Source: Augochlora pura
Lineage: Eukaryota; Arthropoda; Insecta; Hymenoptera; Halictidae
Assembly (NCBI RefSeq): GCF_028453695.1
Contig: NC_135773.1
Location: 20,398,001 to 20,462,000 of the forward strand
Direction of reading: 5' to 3'
DNA: 64,000 bases
The position numbers and the translations under genes were made by a program. Shown in pieces: positions 31,981 to 44,873 of the stretch; position 1 is the stretch's first letter, and every line of letters starts with the position of its first letter. The notes beneath the pieces were generated by a model that saw nothing but the letters and a program-made list of their open reading frames with translations, did not search any database and was not told the DNA's origin.

Positions 31981-32612
31981 GAGAACGATCGATGTTCACC
32001 GACACGACACGAATGGAACGCGAACAAAGTGCTAACGCGCTACAACCGCGGCCATCTTGGAATTCGCGTGAATTCGATTGCAGAAGGTGTATATATTGGG
32101 TTGTTCGGAAAGTAATTTCGTTTTTCCCCAGAAAAGACTTAATTTTTTCACAGCCAACTTCACACTTAAGCTGCATAAGTCTTGTTTGCTAAAAATTTTG
32201 TTCGATTCTTTGCAATAGTTTTTGTTTAGTAATTTATTGTGTTTCATTTCCACCAAGAAAAAAACGAAACGACTTTCCGAACGACCTAATAGTTTCTTCG
32301 AAAAAAGATCCCAGAGAACGTTGAGAAGCATGAACAATTCTATACGGCATGTTTTGAAGAGTCTGTCGTGATATTTGATACGCACTAATTTTCTGAGAAC
32401 GATCGATGTGTACCGACACTACGAATGGAACGCGAACAAAGTGCTAGCGCGCTACAACCGCGGCCATCGTGGAATTCGCGTAAATTCGATTACAAAAGAT
32501 GCATATAATTACTTTGAAAAAAGATTCCAAGGAACGTTGAGAATCATAAACAATTTTACACAGAACGTTTTAAAAGGATCTATCGTGATATTTGATATGC
32601 ACAGATTTGCAG
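31981..32612. repeat. Tandem duplication of a 218-bp unit, first unit filled by a MITE
   Basis: GAGAACGATCGATG starts at 31981 and again at 32395. The units share AACGCGAACAAAGTGCTA, CGCTACAACCGCGGCCATC and GAACGTTGAGAA, then TCGTGATATTTGATA. Unit 1 is 414 bp because it contains the element at 32096-32289; unit 2 has only a TA there (32506-32507). A degenerate third start follows at about 32610. Confidence 0.9.
32096..32289. mobile_element. Mariner-type MITE, 194 bp
   Basis: TA at 32094-32095 and 32290-32291. Inverted ends are TTGGGTTGTTCGGAAAGTAA and, read inward from the right, TTAGGTCGTTCGGAAAGTCG. They match in most of the first 28 bases. Ends starting TTRGGTYGTTCGGAAAGT are typical of a mariner subfamily. 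It has no coding capacity. Confidence 0.92.
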
Positions 32613-33293
32613 AGAATCGATCCTGTGCGCGCGAAGGGTCGGCGAACAATAGGACAATAAAAATGCGTAATTGCCAAGAGATACAAAGGATGCTGTAACA
32701 AAAGTGGCGAAAGAAACGGCGATCCCCCCTGACAAAACCCTTTCGAACTCTACCGTATTTCCACCTGATCGTTTCGCCAAGGTCATCGATCATCCACCAG
32801 TCGCCGAATCCGACGCGCCGCAAGGGGAAAACACACCATTTCTAATGGCGATCAACGGTCCCGAGGTCGAAGTTCAAGGTTTATACCCGAAGAGCTCGCA
32901 GTCAGACCTTGTCCATCGAGAAACACGGATCGATATATACCGGGTGGGACCGCGAGCACGGCCGAGCACATTCATCCTTGAGAGTTTGACGACGTCCGCG
33001 GAACGATTTTCAGCGAACAAATCGATAAAGATGCGCCAATTTTGAAGCGATCAAAAAGTTCTGTTTCTAAAGCACGATCTTGGAATAATAATGGATTTAA
33101 ACGGAGATTGAATATTGTCAACGAATTTGTTTCTTCCGTCTAGTTTCCCACGAAATTATTAATCGTTATTATGTTCTGCGATCTAAAGGGTAATTAGCAA
33201 AAGTGTATAGTTGGCGTTTACAATTTGGAGGAAAATTCGAATTTAGACGCGTCGAATAGCCTTGAATTACTTTTTATATTAGTAAAAGGATTA
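32613..33293. other. Unique spacer
   Basis: No gene recognised; the region around 32740-32870 has weak similarity to 31640-31730. Confidence 0.35.
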
Positions 33294-33553
33294 TTAACCC
33301 TTAGCACTCGAGTGGCGCCAATGAAAATCGTCAGATCATTTCCAAAATAATTTTGACATTATTAAAAACTTATTAAAGTATAGTAGAATATAATATAAAT
33401 ATAACTAAATATAAATAAGTATAATATAATATAAATATAATTAAATATAAATAAGTATAGTATAATATAAATATTATATAAAATGGAAATGCAGCTGGTT
33501 GAAATAGCTATTTTAGATCTAGGTTTAAAATGGCTTCGAGTGCAAAGGGTTAA
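33294..33553. mobile_element. B-family TTAA MITE (B5)
   Basis: TTAA at 33294-33297 and 33550-33553. Ends CCCTTAGCACTCGAGTGG, then CGCC, and GGCTTCGAGTGCAAAGGG. The centre (33376-33480) has the AT-rich tandem units seen in B1, in reverse orientation. Confidence 0.9.
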
Positions 33554-33740
33554 CCTTCGTATACTTCTCAAAAATAATTGCACCATAATCTCACGTTTTA
33601 ACACCAAGCTTGCCGCGCCGGTCAAAGTAATCATATTTTTTGGAGCGTTGAAAAACGGTGTTGAAAACAATTCAGTCTAAGGTACTTTTTCGTTGCCTAC
33701 GAAAACGCGAGTTCGCATAAACTTCCTTAATCTGAATGGA

Positions 33741-34111
33741 TTAACCCCTTGCCGTACCATTTTCTTCACAATTACTATGATTAGAATTTTTTTCGATCGC
33801 ACTAATTTCTTAAAAAAAGGAATTTTATATTTATTGCGTGCTATAAATCTATTGCGTGCTATAAATCTATTGTGTGCTATAGTTCAATTGTAGCTTTAAA
33901 ATTCAATATACTATATTTATTTATTAATAATTGTCAATTTAACTATGAAATAAATATATTATAGTCCATTCCTTTGGTGGAAATTAATTCTTCGACTCTA
34001 ACTTGTCAGAATAATATTTTTTTAACGGATGAACATTCGTACCTAACACAGCTTATTGTTATAAATCTCCGTCACGGGAGTCTGACTCGTTAAAGTACGG
34101 CAAGGGGTTAA
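33741..34111. mobile_element. E-family TTAA MITE (E1)
   Basis: TTAA at 33741-33744 and 34108-34111. Ends CCCCTTGCCGTACC and GTACGGCAAGGGG, with GAGTCTGACTCG just inside the right end. An 18-bp unit (ATTGCGTGCTATAAATCT) is repeated three times at 33833-33886. Confidence 0.92.
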
Positions 34112-35545
34112 GAAAGAGTGACGCGCTCGCACGTATACATATTCCTAGCAAAAATTGTCAAGAGAACGAATGTCGAGCCATTGGAGCGCAAGGACGCGCG
34201 AAGACAAAGGAAAGTCTGCCGCTCATGATTTATTTATTCTAGAGCGACTGAACTCGATATGTTATTGTCATCCGCGGCACGAAAGTTAATCGATAACGCG
34301 CGCCTCACCCGTTATTCACCTCACGTGTTGTCCCGATGTGTACGCTGTTTCTCCGCTACTGGCCTCCGGGAGTTAGTACTGCGCAGTCAGACTTCGAATT
34401 TGACGTCCCATTAGCGGGAGACCCCCACCGCCATTTTCTTATCGAACCCCGTTACGTTCGTCTCGAATTTAATTGAAAGCTCGCTAAACTTTTAATAACA
34501 AACCGTTAATGCCGCGCGTCAGTTACTTGTCCGCGAACAGGATATTTTTCTCGAGACGTGGAAGTCCGTCCTTCGTGCTCGAATGTTTCCCTTCGGTGGA
34601 CGCGATACAATTGTTAGGAATTATTAGCGATTTATTTATTTAAATATACGATAATCGGATGCTCCAAAATTTTATGCGAACTCACGTTTTTGTAATTTTA
34701 AAACAGTTCGACTGCCACGACCACTACTTTTTTTTGTTATCAAACTTTAAAGTGAATTGTTTATTAAGATCTATTAATCTTCGGACGACACATGCAACCT
34801 TCGCTATACTTGCAACGATTCGGTATTTTTCAATGAAATGAAATTCAGTAATTTTTCAAGGCTCGTTTTAGAAGACAGCGATTCACTTTATTTAATTGCC
34901 GAGGAACGAGTGATTAAGCGGACGATTGAAATACTGATCGCAGTGCGAGGGTCAAGGAAATCGATGGAATGTCAGCACCTGCTCGGTAATTGCTATATTA
35001 CTATACATAATTGCTATATACAGTAACTGCTATGATAAATATTGTAACCAAAAGTTTTTCTATTCGTACATCGATAAAAATATTTAATAGACAGGTATGA
35101 TACGGCAATAAACGTATTCGATTTCAAACCATTATCAAATCGACTACCTGGCCATTTCGCAGACGATCCGTACAATCGAATCTAAACAGAGTCTCGCATT
35201 CGACACCGTTACCATATTTGCTTGGAATCAGCGAGGCACGCGTTGAAGTGACCCCAGGAAATAGCCGAGGGTTAAAAGGGCTCGCGCGCGATGCTAGGGG
35301 CGGCTCTCGAACCCGTTCAGTCCCAAGATCGATCATTTTTTGCGATCCTCCTTCGCTGCCGTTGCACTGTACCGTGCCCGCGTGGCAGCAAAGGGTGAAA
35401 CGAAACTCGTTTACCCGACTGAGCACGGAACAAGAGCTCTGTATGCACGCGCGAGCCAGAAGCTAACGAAAAAGTTGCCCGCTGCAATGGTGCAGCCGCA
35501 GCTCGGAGGTCGCACGGCACCTTAAATGCTGCGTAGAAGATTCAG
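34112..35545. other. Unique non-coding stretch
   Basis: Mixed composition with no repeat or recognisable frame; 35150-35520 is CpG-rich. Confidence 0.4.
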
Positions 35546-35600
35546 AAGAGAGAGAGAGAGAAAGAGGGAGAGAAAGAGGGAGAGAAAGAGAGAGAGAGAT
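35546..35600. repeat. GA-rich microsatellite
   Basis: AGAGAGAGA runs interrupted by AAAGAGGG units. Confidence 0.9.
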
Positions 35601-37900
35601 GAAAGGGCGGACGACATGAACTGCGCACTTTCGCAGTTAGGGGACGATGATTCGCCGAGAGCCAACCTGTCTGGCCGATAAATATCGGCGAGGTGAATAT
35701 ATATCGCGGTGTTATAGAAAAATTCGACGAGAACAGAATCATTGATTCGCTAATACTTGTGTCATTGTCCCCGGTAATATATCGATAATACATTATGTAA
35801 AAATATGAGCCGAATGAACGAAATGTGAAGGCGTAGTCGCAGACTCGAAGTTACTTTCGCGTTTCTGCTGATATCTAAACGAAAGCTACGACAAAACGTA
35901 TTTCTATATTTTTATAATATCTCGTTCTTTTCCAAATGCACAGATAAATCGCTAGAACCGGCTGGAAATACGGAATCTACTCTCGAGACGATACAGAGTG
36001 GAAACTACGCGTGTCCCGACATGTCGAGCAAGTTCATTAATTCTCCTATTTACCTGTACTCGTCAGTTTCGAGTTCGTGCGCTTGGAACCAAGCAATTTC
36101 CCTCGCCCAAGAAAATACAGTTCTGTTGCAACTCGATGCCAGAAGATAACAGTCTCGAGAAAATGACGGCTAAAGACGGATAATAAATTGTTAAGCGGAA
36201 TTATAACAAAACCGTGAACGCATAATGCGAAAATATTCTCGAAAGTGAAAGTCCGGCAGCGTCAAACAAATTAGTCGGTTACGAAAGTGGTAAAACTAGC
36301 TGCTGCAAGCTATTTTTGCATGCGAATTCGTTTTTGCGACTAGATAAGAAAAACGACTGTTACTTTTACGAAACGGGCGCGTATTTAACGCTTTATCTAC
36401 CGAGGGTTGATTAAACTTTTTCTACATCGTTATATCTTTTTCTACGTCATTATATCTTTTTTCTACGTCATTATGTCGTTTTCTACATCATTATCCTAAA
36501 GAAAATTGTTGGACAACGTTGCAAACTGTTTCGATTATTTCTTAAAAACTTTTTCAAGAGATCGTACAATCGATGCTTTTTTGGAACCAATTTGTCATTG
36601 CGTCGAGTGGCGAAAGAAGCGTTCGTCAACAGGTCAAATAAATATGGATACGTTTTTGCACACAATAGGACGGTGCTCCTGTATATTCTCTGTAATTTGT
36701 ATTACGTTCGAAACACCAATTGCCGCGGAGCGTTTGGAGGTCAAGAATTTCTAATCGAGCGACGTTCGAATATCGAGCGAAAACAGTTCAACCCGACACG
36801 TGAAACACCAATGCCCGTAATAAGTATAACGTGCCGCGGCACGAGTTACTATCGCACAAGTCACGTTCGATTACGACACTGCCAATACACTTCGTGCGAT
36901 CAATAATCTTTTAGTATCCCACCGACACACGAGAGTTACCCACACTACCAAGCTACGCGAGCGGAATTTCGTTTACATGGTTCTCCGCGGTCGCGTCCCC
37001 GCGGAAATCCACGATCTATCGATCGAACAGGGGAAAGAAATCTCTCTCGATAAGAAGAACCTTGAAAAGCCTATTGAAATTTCAACGATTCGAATAAAGC
37101 GATTCCGTCGGCCTCGAATTTAGGAAAGTTCGTAAACACGACTGCGCGACAATAACTTTTGCTACGATTTCGGAATAACTACTTAACCCTTCGGCTACGC
37201 GCGACAATTTTACTGATTCCATGAAAACGTTACGATGAATATTTTGAAAATGAAACATTTCATTTGCAGACATCATATTACTTTTATTATAACGAGTGCT
37301 TGATTTAAAAAATTTATTCAACCTTTTCCTACGAAGTACACTGTATAATCTCAACAATTTTAATAGTGTGGAACCGATTATTTTAACCGACAAGAATAGG
37401 TCTAGTGTAGAAGTCTTGTAAAATATACTATTATCATTACAATGTTTATTGAACGTACTATTTTCGTTATAATGTTTGTGGAACGTACTATTTTTATTAC
37501 AATTTCTATGAATCGTATTCGTAGGTTTCAGACAATTTAAATTGGGGAATATATCGAAGAATTAATTCGCGTAGTTAATTCATTCGAACATTGCGAAACG
37601 AAACGTAATTTGTTCGAATCTCGCGGTCGCAACAAACCCGAATTTCCGAAAGAAAACGAAGCGATCGGCAACCCCACGTACGGAATTCGCGGATACGATC
37701 GTTTCGCGTGCGCGCGCGATCGCGTGAACCGAATACCATTCGAACCCGATCACCGTGTAGACTCGCTCGGAAGCGACGAAGGCGAGCGTGTTTCGCGAAC
37801 GACGCTCCCGGCTGTCCTTCTCGCAGGGAGACGCACCAGTTTGCACCTTGCTATGAAACACTGACGCGCGGAAATTTCCAACACGGTTTTCCCTAGATAT
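35601..37900. other. Non-coding stretch with a 20-bp repeat
   Basis: 36421-36494 contains four units of about 20 bp (TCTACRTCATTATATCTTTT). A TTAA at 37184 followed by CCCTTCGGCTACGCGCGAC may be a lone element end. Otherwise unique. Confidence 0.45.
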
Positions 37901-39610
37901 TGTGCTCGGGCACGTGTCTCGGTACAGTCGATGCTAGAGAAATAGTGGAGCGAGCGAGAGGGAAACCTCGGCGACGGAAGCGGACCGTCGCGTCGACGTA
38001 TCTAGTCATTTTTCAAACCGGCGATTCATCGCGCGGAAATTCGAACGAAATTCGACGAGACCGGAAAAAATAAATTGTTGCTCGTGCGTACGGTCGACGA
38101 GACCGCTAATCATCGCAGAAGTAAATAGTTCCCAGCTAGGTCCTCGACGACCGAGAAACAATCGTCGCCGCGATTCACATTTCCACTTTTATCTATTCTT
38201 TTGCAACCGATACCTCGCACCAACGTCTCTGCACTCAGCGGATACTGCAGCGGTACTCGGAATTAATAGAACCAGCGGAGTCGCGTCGCCGCGGTGTTCA
38301 CTGCACTTCGAACAAATTTTAAGGGCCGCGCGCGGAATCGAGTCACTCGAGACCAGCTTCACTTTCGGCTTCGCCGACTTCTCTATTTCATCTGCTCGTA
38401 CCTCGACGGAACGAACCCGACGACGACATTCCACGGATTCTAGGAGGCCTCGTACACTGTCCGCGCGACTGCACCAGCTTTTCAAAGATAGTCGTCGGTG
38501 TTGACACAACGGCACAAGTGCATATCCGTACGGCGAAGGGAGCGGAGCGAAACTATAATGGGATCGCAGGCAAGATCGGCCGAAGTTCGTGCGTGTCCCC
38601 GGACTTGCGTCACTCGTGGGATCTTGACACCATGGAAGAGGAGCCACTGCGTGCATCGGTCTCTCCTCGACGCTGCACTATTTCTCTATCGACGAACCGC
38701 GTACACCACAAGCTTCGTCGATCCGGATCGAGATCCACGACGATGGGAACTGCGAACGGGACGTGGGCTCGATCACGTTTTTCCTCGGTGAACATGGCAC
38801 ACGTGCACGGCGATGGCGAAACACGCGGCCAACACACTCGGACACGATCGAATGATCCACGACGCGAATAAATCTCGGCGGACGAACGGGCGAAGACACC
38901 GGCGGCGAGCGAGGGAGAGAGCGAATCGACGAAACGTAATAGGAGCGAAAGGGAAAGAGAAATGAAAGAGAGCGTGTGCGTGTATGTATGAATGTATGTA
39001 TGTATGAAAAAGAAAGAGAGAAAGAGAGAGAGAGAGAGAGAGAGTGAGTGAAACGTAAGCTGCGATATACCTCGCGCGCGTGTACCGTCGGTCCGACTCA
39101 CTGACTCAATGACTGACTGACTGACTGACTCAATGACTGACTGACTGAGTTGGAGATGCACGGCGCTAAAGGCAACTGAATGCCAGCCGGCCGGTCCGGC
39201 TCGTTGCATGTGAGCGTGCAGCCGGCTGGGGACTCGGCCGAGTGGGGCGGCAAGGGGTACGGTGGACACCGGGAGGGGATACGGCACGGGGAAGGGGCGA
39301 CAGGAGAAGGGCGGCGGAGGATCAAGAGGTGGCGAAGGACGAGGAGGAGGCGATGGAGGACGAAAAGCTGGCGGCGGACTAGAAACCGGGGGTGGGGAGA
39401 AACTCGGGAAGGAGCGCGCGTTTCCGAGCTGGCCGGCCAGGAACGTCCGTCTCTACTTGCACTTTTCTTCGGCAGGAAAATAGCGAGCGCGACTCTTTCG
39501 CTGTTTACCCCGTTGTTTACGTCCCGTGGACGAGGGGAACACGGTCCAAGTGTTTTCCGCTGTTCCTTCTGTCAGCGGATCCTCTTTATTTGCTAAACAA
39601 ATAAGGTGCT
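37901..39610. promoter_or_regulatory. CpG-rich, microsatellite-bearing region (possible promoter area)
   Basis: Continuous high-CpG sequence with purine-rich repeats: TGTATGTATG units at 38982-39006, AG repeats at 39009-39050, a GACT/GACTCAAT array at 39094-39148 and a GGA-rich block at 39250-39410. Such stretches often accompany insect 5' regions, but I see no core promoter element or exon that fixes a start site. A 225-codon minus-strand frame here is a translation of these repeats. Confidence 0.25.
39094..39148. repeat. GACT-based tandem repeat
   Basis: TGACTGACTGACT runs broken by GACTCAATGACT give a two-level repeat. Confidence 0.9.
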
Positions 39611-41334
39611 CGAGGAGGCACGGAGACACGACCCTTTTACCGCCGGGCTACGATACACAGGATCTCAAATAAGATATCATCCTGTTTGCAGAATCATATT
39701 CGACATCCTCGAAATAATCCATTCGCAGGCCGCGTTCGACTTCTCTTGAACGAATCGATCCTTTGATAGGTAGTAATTGTAGAAAGACGAAGTAAAGTTA
39801 GCTTCGAACGATGCAAGCCTGCACGAAGCACAGGAGAACTTGCGCGCGACCATGATCGACGGATCGGGCGCGGCTAATTTTATGCCATGATAATTTGAAC
39901 ATCGAAAACATCTGGTTAACGCTGTTTCGCTTTCAAGTCGTCCTATATTATCGCATCGATAAAACGTTGAATTAATTCTGATGAGTTCGCATATTTCTCC
40001 GGGCAGATCGATCGACGAAGATATGATACTACATTACACTCGCGAGTATTGAACACGTATAAACATTTACAATCGATATTCTATTTTTATTTTTATACTC
40101 TGTTAAAAGTCGTGAAGAGCGCGATTTGCGTATTTGCAGGTCTATTAATGCGAAAATATCTTTGTTCGCGACGAACGGGCCCGACCGGCCGCGATTTTCC
40201 AAAATCTAATTTTAGAAACGTTATTAAAAAAACAACCATTGAAATAGCTTCGCGACCCGCTGCATACTTTTCGACTATAAATAACGCGGCTTTCTCAGAC
40301 ATTCTGTAGTCGAGAAATTGAATTGGCGGTAAAAAGATTTCTCAGATGTTTACTAAACTATACCCGCTGCAATTTTCGCGGTATACCCGAGTCACGAACG
40401 TTCCGCGATCGTTTTTAGATTTTGATTTATGAATCGTTCGTGTTTTACGCATTCCTTTTACTATCGCTATTATTATGTTACTGGTTAATGTTATACATCT
40501 AACACTACATGATGTATATTCCTCTTTCATTAGTATTTTCATTTCATACTGTAAAAAATCTTCTATCGAAAGCATTTATTTCTAATTCGCTGAATTGCTA
40601 ATTCGAACCAGCAATTGTGCAAATCCTATTACGTGAGTTTTATGAATATTAGCGTGACGCTCTGAACATATTATTATTATTCTTTATCAACGGGCTGGTA
40701 AGACCCATTTGAGATAATTGACATAGTTCGGTATAACGTTATAAATAGTATAAAAAAAGAACAAAAATGTTAACTTATGCAATTCACTAGGGCAATATTA
40801 ATAACGACGGTGTCGTTGTTCTAACTCGATTAGAGCAGACAAGACGACGCATCGAGTCGGAGTATCGGAAATCCAACTTGATTTCCGTCGGACGGTCTTC
40901 GAAACAAACGACTGCCGGAGAATGCGTTATCCCGTAAGCACGTTTGCGAAATATAGGTCACCGTTCGGTAGCCGTGAAAGCCGGAGCTGTATTCGAAAGG
41001 GATCGAAGCTTTCCGTTCGATTCAATGACGATTGTGCGCGCGTGCTACGAGTTGTATGTATACATCGGGTTGCATCCCCGCAAACGTTCGCGAACTGTTC
41101 GGGAAACGGTATCGGAATGATTAAGTTAAGCGCTGCGTTGATCACATATGAACGGCATTAATGTTCGACTAGGTTGTCAGCTGTCCCTTGGACCGTATCA
41201 AACCTGCTCGAACTGCGCATCGCGCGCGCTTTACGTGGGTCGAAGGCGAATCAATTATTCCTTCGTAAGTTCTAAAGGTTTTTGGTGTCGCAGATTACGC
41301 GACGTCGGTGTTTTCTTGAGACGACAAACTGTTC
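39611..41334. other. Unique non-coding stretch
   Basis: No repeat or domain recognised. Confidence 0.4.
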
Positions 41335-41572
41335 TTAACCCTCTTAGTACCGAACAACGATATGTCGTCGTTGGCTATTGTTGAAAAGTTTTCTTAATGT
41401 TTTTATCAAACAACAATTTCATTTCTTATTTCGTCTCCCTTTTTGAATTTGTTATTTATCAGGCTTTCAAAATTCTTGCAATTTCTTTCCGATACTTTAT
41501 CAAACTTCGTCAAACGAGTTTGAAACATTTCGCTCTGATGCAGACTCTTCTGGCCGGTACTGAGAGGGTTAA
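41335..41572. mobile_element. A-family TTAA MITE (A2)
   Basis: TTAA at 41335-41338 and 41569-41572. Ends CCCTCTTAGTACCG and GCCGGTACTGAGAGGG. It is in the opposite orientation to A1 and lacks the fourfold 32-bp expansion. Confidence 0.92.
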
Positions 41573-41657
41573 AAAGTACCGCCATCTTGTCAAGAAATGT
41601 TAAATAAAAAATTGTAACTTTCTTGAATCGGTAGAGCGACGTTGCCCCATAAGATAT

Positions 41658-42112
41658 TTAGCCCTTTGCACTCGAAGCCATTTTAACACTTTACCAACCG
41701 TTTAGCTCAATGGTAAATTTTCGTTTCTACTTCGATCTTATTTATTTTATTAATCGCGAAAGATATTTAATATTTAGAAAATTATATAATAATATTGAAG
41801 TTTACGGTAGTACAATCTAACACATTTACCACAATAATAGATATAAAATTATTGGCTACCGTGACGATAATTTATAGGCATCCGGTCGGTAAAGTGTTAA
41901 TTGTAAATGTAAAATAATTTTCCTGGCTCATGGTATTTCCATCTTATACGACAAAGTGCATTTTATGCATATGAAATTGATGCTTGTACCTCGTACCAAC
42001 AATTTCATTATTTAACAGTCTTTTAAATCTAAACTTTGTTAATATAAAAATTATTTCGGAACGCGATAGAACAGTGGTGCCTCAGAGACACCACTCGAGC
42101 GCAAAGGGTTAG
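41658..42112. mobile_element. B-family MITE with TTAG duplication, carrying C4 (B6)
   Basis: Ends CCCTTTGCACTCGAAGCC and CCACTCGAGCGCAAAGGG. Both flanks are TTAG (41658-41661 and 42109-42112), not TTAA. The interior is interrupted at CATT-TTAA by C4 (41693-41900). Adjacent B7 has the same place uninterrupted (about 42175-42200). Confidence 0.88.
41693..41900. mobile_element. C-family TTAA MITE nested in B6 (C4)
   Basis: TTAA at 41693-41696 and 41897-41900. Ends CACTTTACCAACCGTT and ATCCGGTCGGTAAAGTG. Confidence 0.92.
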
Positions 42113-42129
42113 AAGATCGGTCCGAATTT

Positions 42130-42402
42130 TTAACCCTTTAATTATATATAATTAATAATAATTAACTCGAAGACATTTTAACTACAAATATAAAATAATT
42201 TCTCTGACTCGTAGCATCTCCATTCTGTATAACAAAGTGCATTCCATTTATATAAAATCGAGTCTCATAATTCATGTAGCAATTACATTTTCAACAACTT
42301 TTTAAATTTGAGCTTCGGTGATCTCTGTAAACGTAATTGTAGAACGTGGTATAACAATTTTAATGGCGCCTCAGATTCGCCACTCGAGTGCAAAGGGGTT
42401 AA
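42130..42402. mobile_element. B-family TTAA MITE (B7)
   Basis: TTAA at 42130-42133 and 42399-42402. The right end CGCCACTCGAGTGCAAAGGGG is intact in type. The left end is altered: an AT-rich stretch (TAATTATATATAATTAATAA) lies between CCCTT and ACTCGAAG. Confidence 0.85.
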
Positions 42403-44873
42403 TAATTATTGCAGAGCCCCGTCGAGCCGGCAGTCTCTTGGATTCCGGTTTATCTCATCTTCCGCGTGTGCCCGGGCAATTTCGAGCGTTGTATCCCGAC
42501 TCTCCCCTAATGCCCGTGCGATAGAAATGTAACCACATCGCTCGAGGTCTCCGCGAGCGAGTTGTTCGGTGTGACGCGTACCACACGAGCGGAGAGGCGG
42601 ACGAGCGAGCGGCTAGAACAAGAGGGAAAGGAAAAAGGGGAGGGGAGGGGGGAGAAGAGAACAAGAGCAGAAAGGTGTGCGCGAGAGAGACCAATAGCGG
42701 GCGCGAGAGAAAGGATGCCCGAGACGGAGAGAGACGGAAAACGCGACCGAGAGAGAAGGAAATACTTGGCTAGAGCTTGCGCCGTCACTGTCGAGCTTAG
42801 GAGTCAAGTTCTAGTGCACGGCCGAAACGGGAGAATCGACCTCCCCTCCTCGACATTATCCCCGCCATTCGCTCGTCGCTGGCTTGTTCGACGGCGAAAC
42901 GGTGGGGGAGAATGTCGACGGGGTGGGGGTATCGCGGCAGAGCGAAGAGGGGAATACAGGCGACGGGGGAACGGGGTGTGCAATGTCGGGCGTGTGCGGG
43001 GAGGCTCTCGTGCACGAGAGGATTCTACCAGGTGACCGAAATATACACCGCCTCCGGTACAGAGCGTGCAACATCGGATCTGATAAGGGAAATAAGCCGG
43101 CCTCCGTGGACCCCGAGAATCAAGTCTTGTTACCCGGCCCAGAAGATGCTAAATCGGATACAGCCGTCTCGTAAAGATGCTGAACGCACTTGTCCCTCGA
43201 GGAAACGTTCGAACGTGTATTCGAATCGAAATTTCTTTCGTCGAATATGAATTATGGGTACAGCGCGTTATGGGGGAGGTGAAAACTTACGATGATCTTA
43301 CATAAGAAATCAGAGTAGGCTAGAAACGCGTTGATTAGGGTAGCGGAGCCTGCGGGATCACCGATTGTTGCGCCTTCGATTTCTTTTCGAGCATCGTTAA
43401 CTTTATATTTATAGAATGGGTGTTATTTTAAATAATTATAATTTTGTATTATTTATAATTTGTGGAATTAAGAAATAGGCAAGATGAAAGAATAACAGAA
43501 TTTAAGAAATCTTATCCGGTAAATATAAATTTAACTATGCACTTTAAACGATCAGCGTAACTCCATTTTTAAAATGAGTTAAGCGATGCAACCACATATT
43601 TATCATAGAATCTTCCATCGTCCACGGGGCGACTAAACGATATTCTTCAGAAGGAATCGTTTTCTCTGTTACCAATGTGATCGCGTTTCTTTCGTTTCTC
43701 TTCTGCAATTTTTATTTTGCATACAAGATTGCATTCTCGTAATAACTTGCCATCTCATTCCTGTAACGCGTGCGCTACGAGTCTGGAATAATTGAAATGG
43801 ACGACTATTATGCCGATAGATATATCCCGTATCTTATCTTCGGAAAACAGACTAGAGGAGCCGGCGATAAGCTTGTTAATAAAAAAATTTTCCACGTTAA
43901 AAAATCCGGCGATAATTGATTATAATTAACGCTTCGATCGGCCGTTACAGCGCAGCCTCCCGTCGCCGTGTATAAATTAACAAAGCGGATAGATCGTTCG
44001 AGGAGATAACAAGGGTCGCGAACGATCGTTTCCCTTTTGTGTGCCACGAGTCGATAAGGCGTGTTTCCCGCCGACGTGCTCGTACATCGGCACCGGTCAC
44101 CACGACTTACCGGTGCTGGCAATCTAATGTCGTCGATACAGCTAGCGAAAAGATCATTCGATCCTCGCGACAATATACTCGTCGGCGCAACGATCGTCCC
44201 GTAACTTATCCTACCGTGGATTACTCGAACGATTCGCTTTCGATTCCACAGATTTTTCGAAGTGCGAGCTTGGTCTTTATAATCGTCCGCCATTTTGAAT
44301 CGGCGAAAAATCTGACGACCACATTTCTCAAGGAGGGCATTTTTTAAACAATTATTATTTGAATAATTACTTTTTAAAGAAATTTGGCCGTCGTCGATCT
44401 TAAATTCCAGGTGATCTTCAAAATTTCAGATGCGTCTTTAAGAGTATACAAACGCGAGAATCGAGATTCGCATTCTCGTAACGAATGCGGTATGCCTCGA
44501 TGATTATCGCGCATGAAAATAAAAATAGCCTTTAATTCCGATTTTCTCGGCACCAGGGAGAAGATTGCGTTCATTATTTCGTCAATAAATTGCCGTGTAC
44601 CAACCCCGTGCGTACCACGCGTGCAACTCCGTGCAATTACGGTACTATTAGCATATTTCACCGTTGACAGTAACATACCATACAGCATGTACAATCTCAA
44701 TCGGATTTAAAAGCGTAGGATTTTCATCTTTGATAAATAATTCCAACACTATTTCGACGCTCTCGTATCGTTACCTGCGAATTCCAATTTCTGCATTTTG
44801 TTCCGATTTTTGTTTTGCCATCGGACAGTAATGATTTCCTAGAGAACTGTGCAAGTATAACGGTGGTAGTTTA
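42403..44873. other. CpG- and GA-rich stretch, then unique DNA
   Basis: 42560-43020 is strongly purine-rich (GGGAGGGG, GAGAGA runs) and CpG-rich, similar in character to 37901-39610 and possibly regulatory. Open frames of 157 and 161 codons (42562-43035 plus, 43808-44293 minus) have no recognised domain. Confidence 0.35.

Noticed and set aside
38610..39287. 225-codon open frame on minus, the longest in the window
   Set aside because: It translates AG, TGTA and GACT microsatellites into Ser/Leu and Thr/His runs; no domain and no conserved composition.
42562..43035. 157-codon plus-strand Arg/Glu/Gly-rich frame
   Set aside because: The composition is that of the GA/GGGA-rich DNA, not of a folded protein.
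43808..44293. 161-codon minus-strand frame
   Set aside because: No motif, and a 102-codon frame on the other strand overlaps it.
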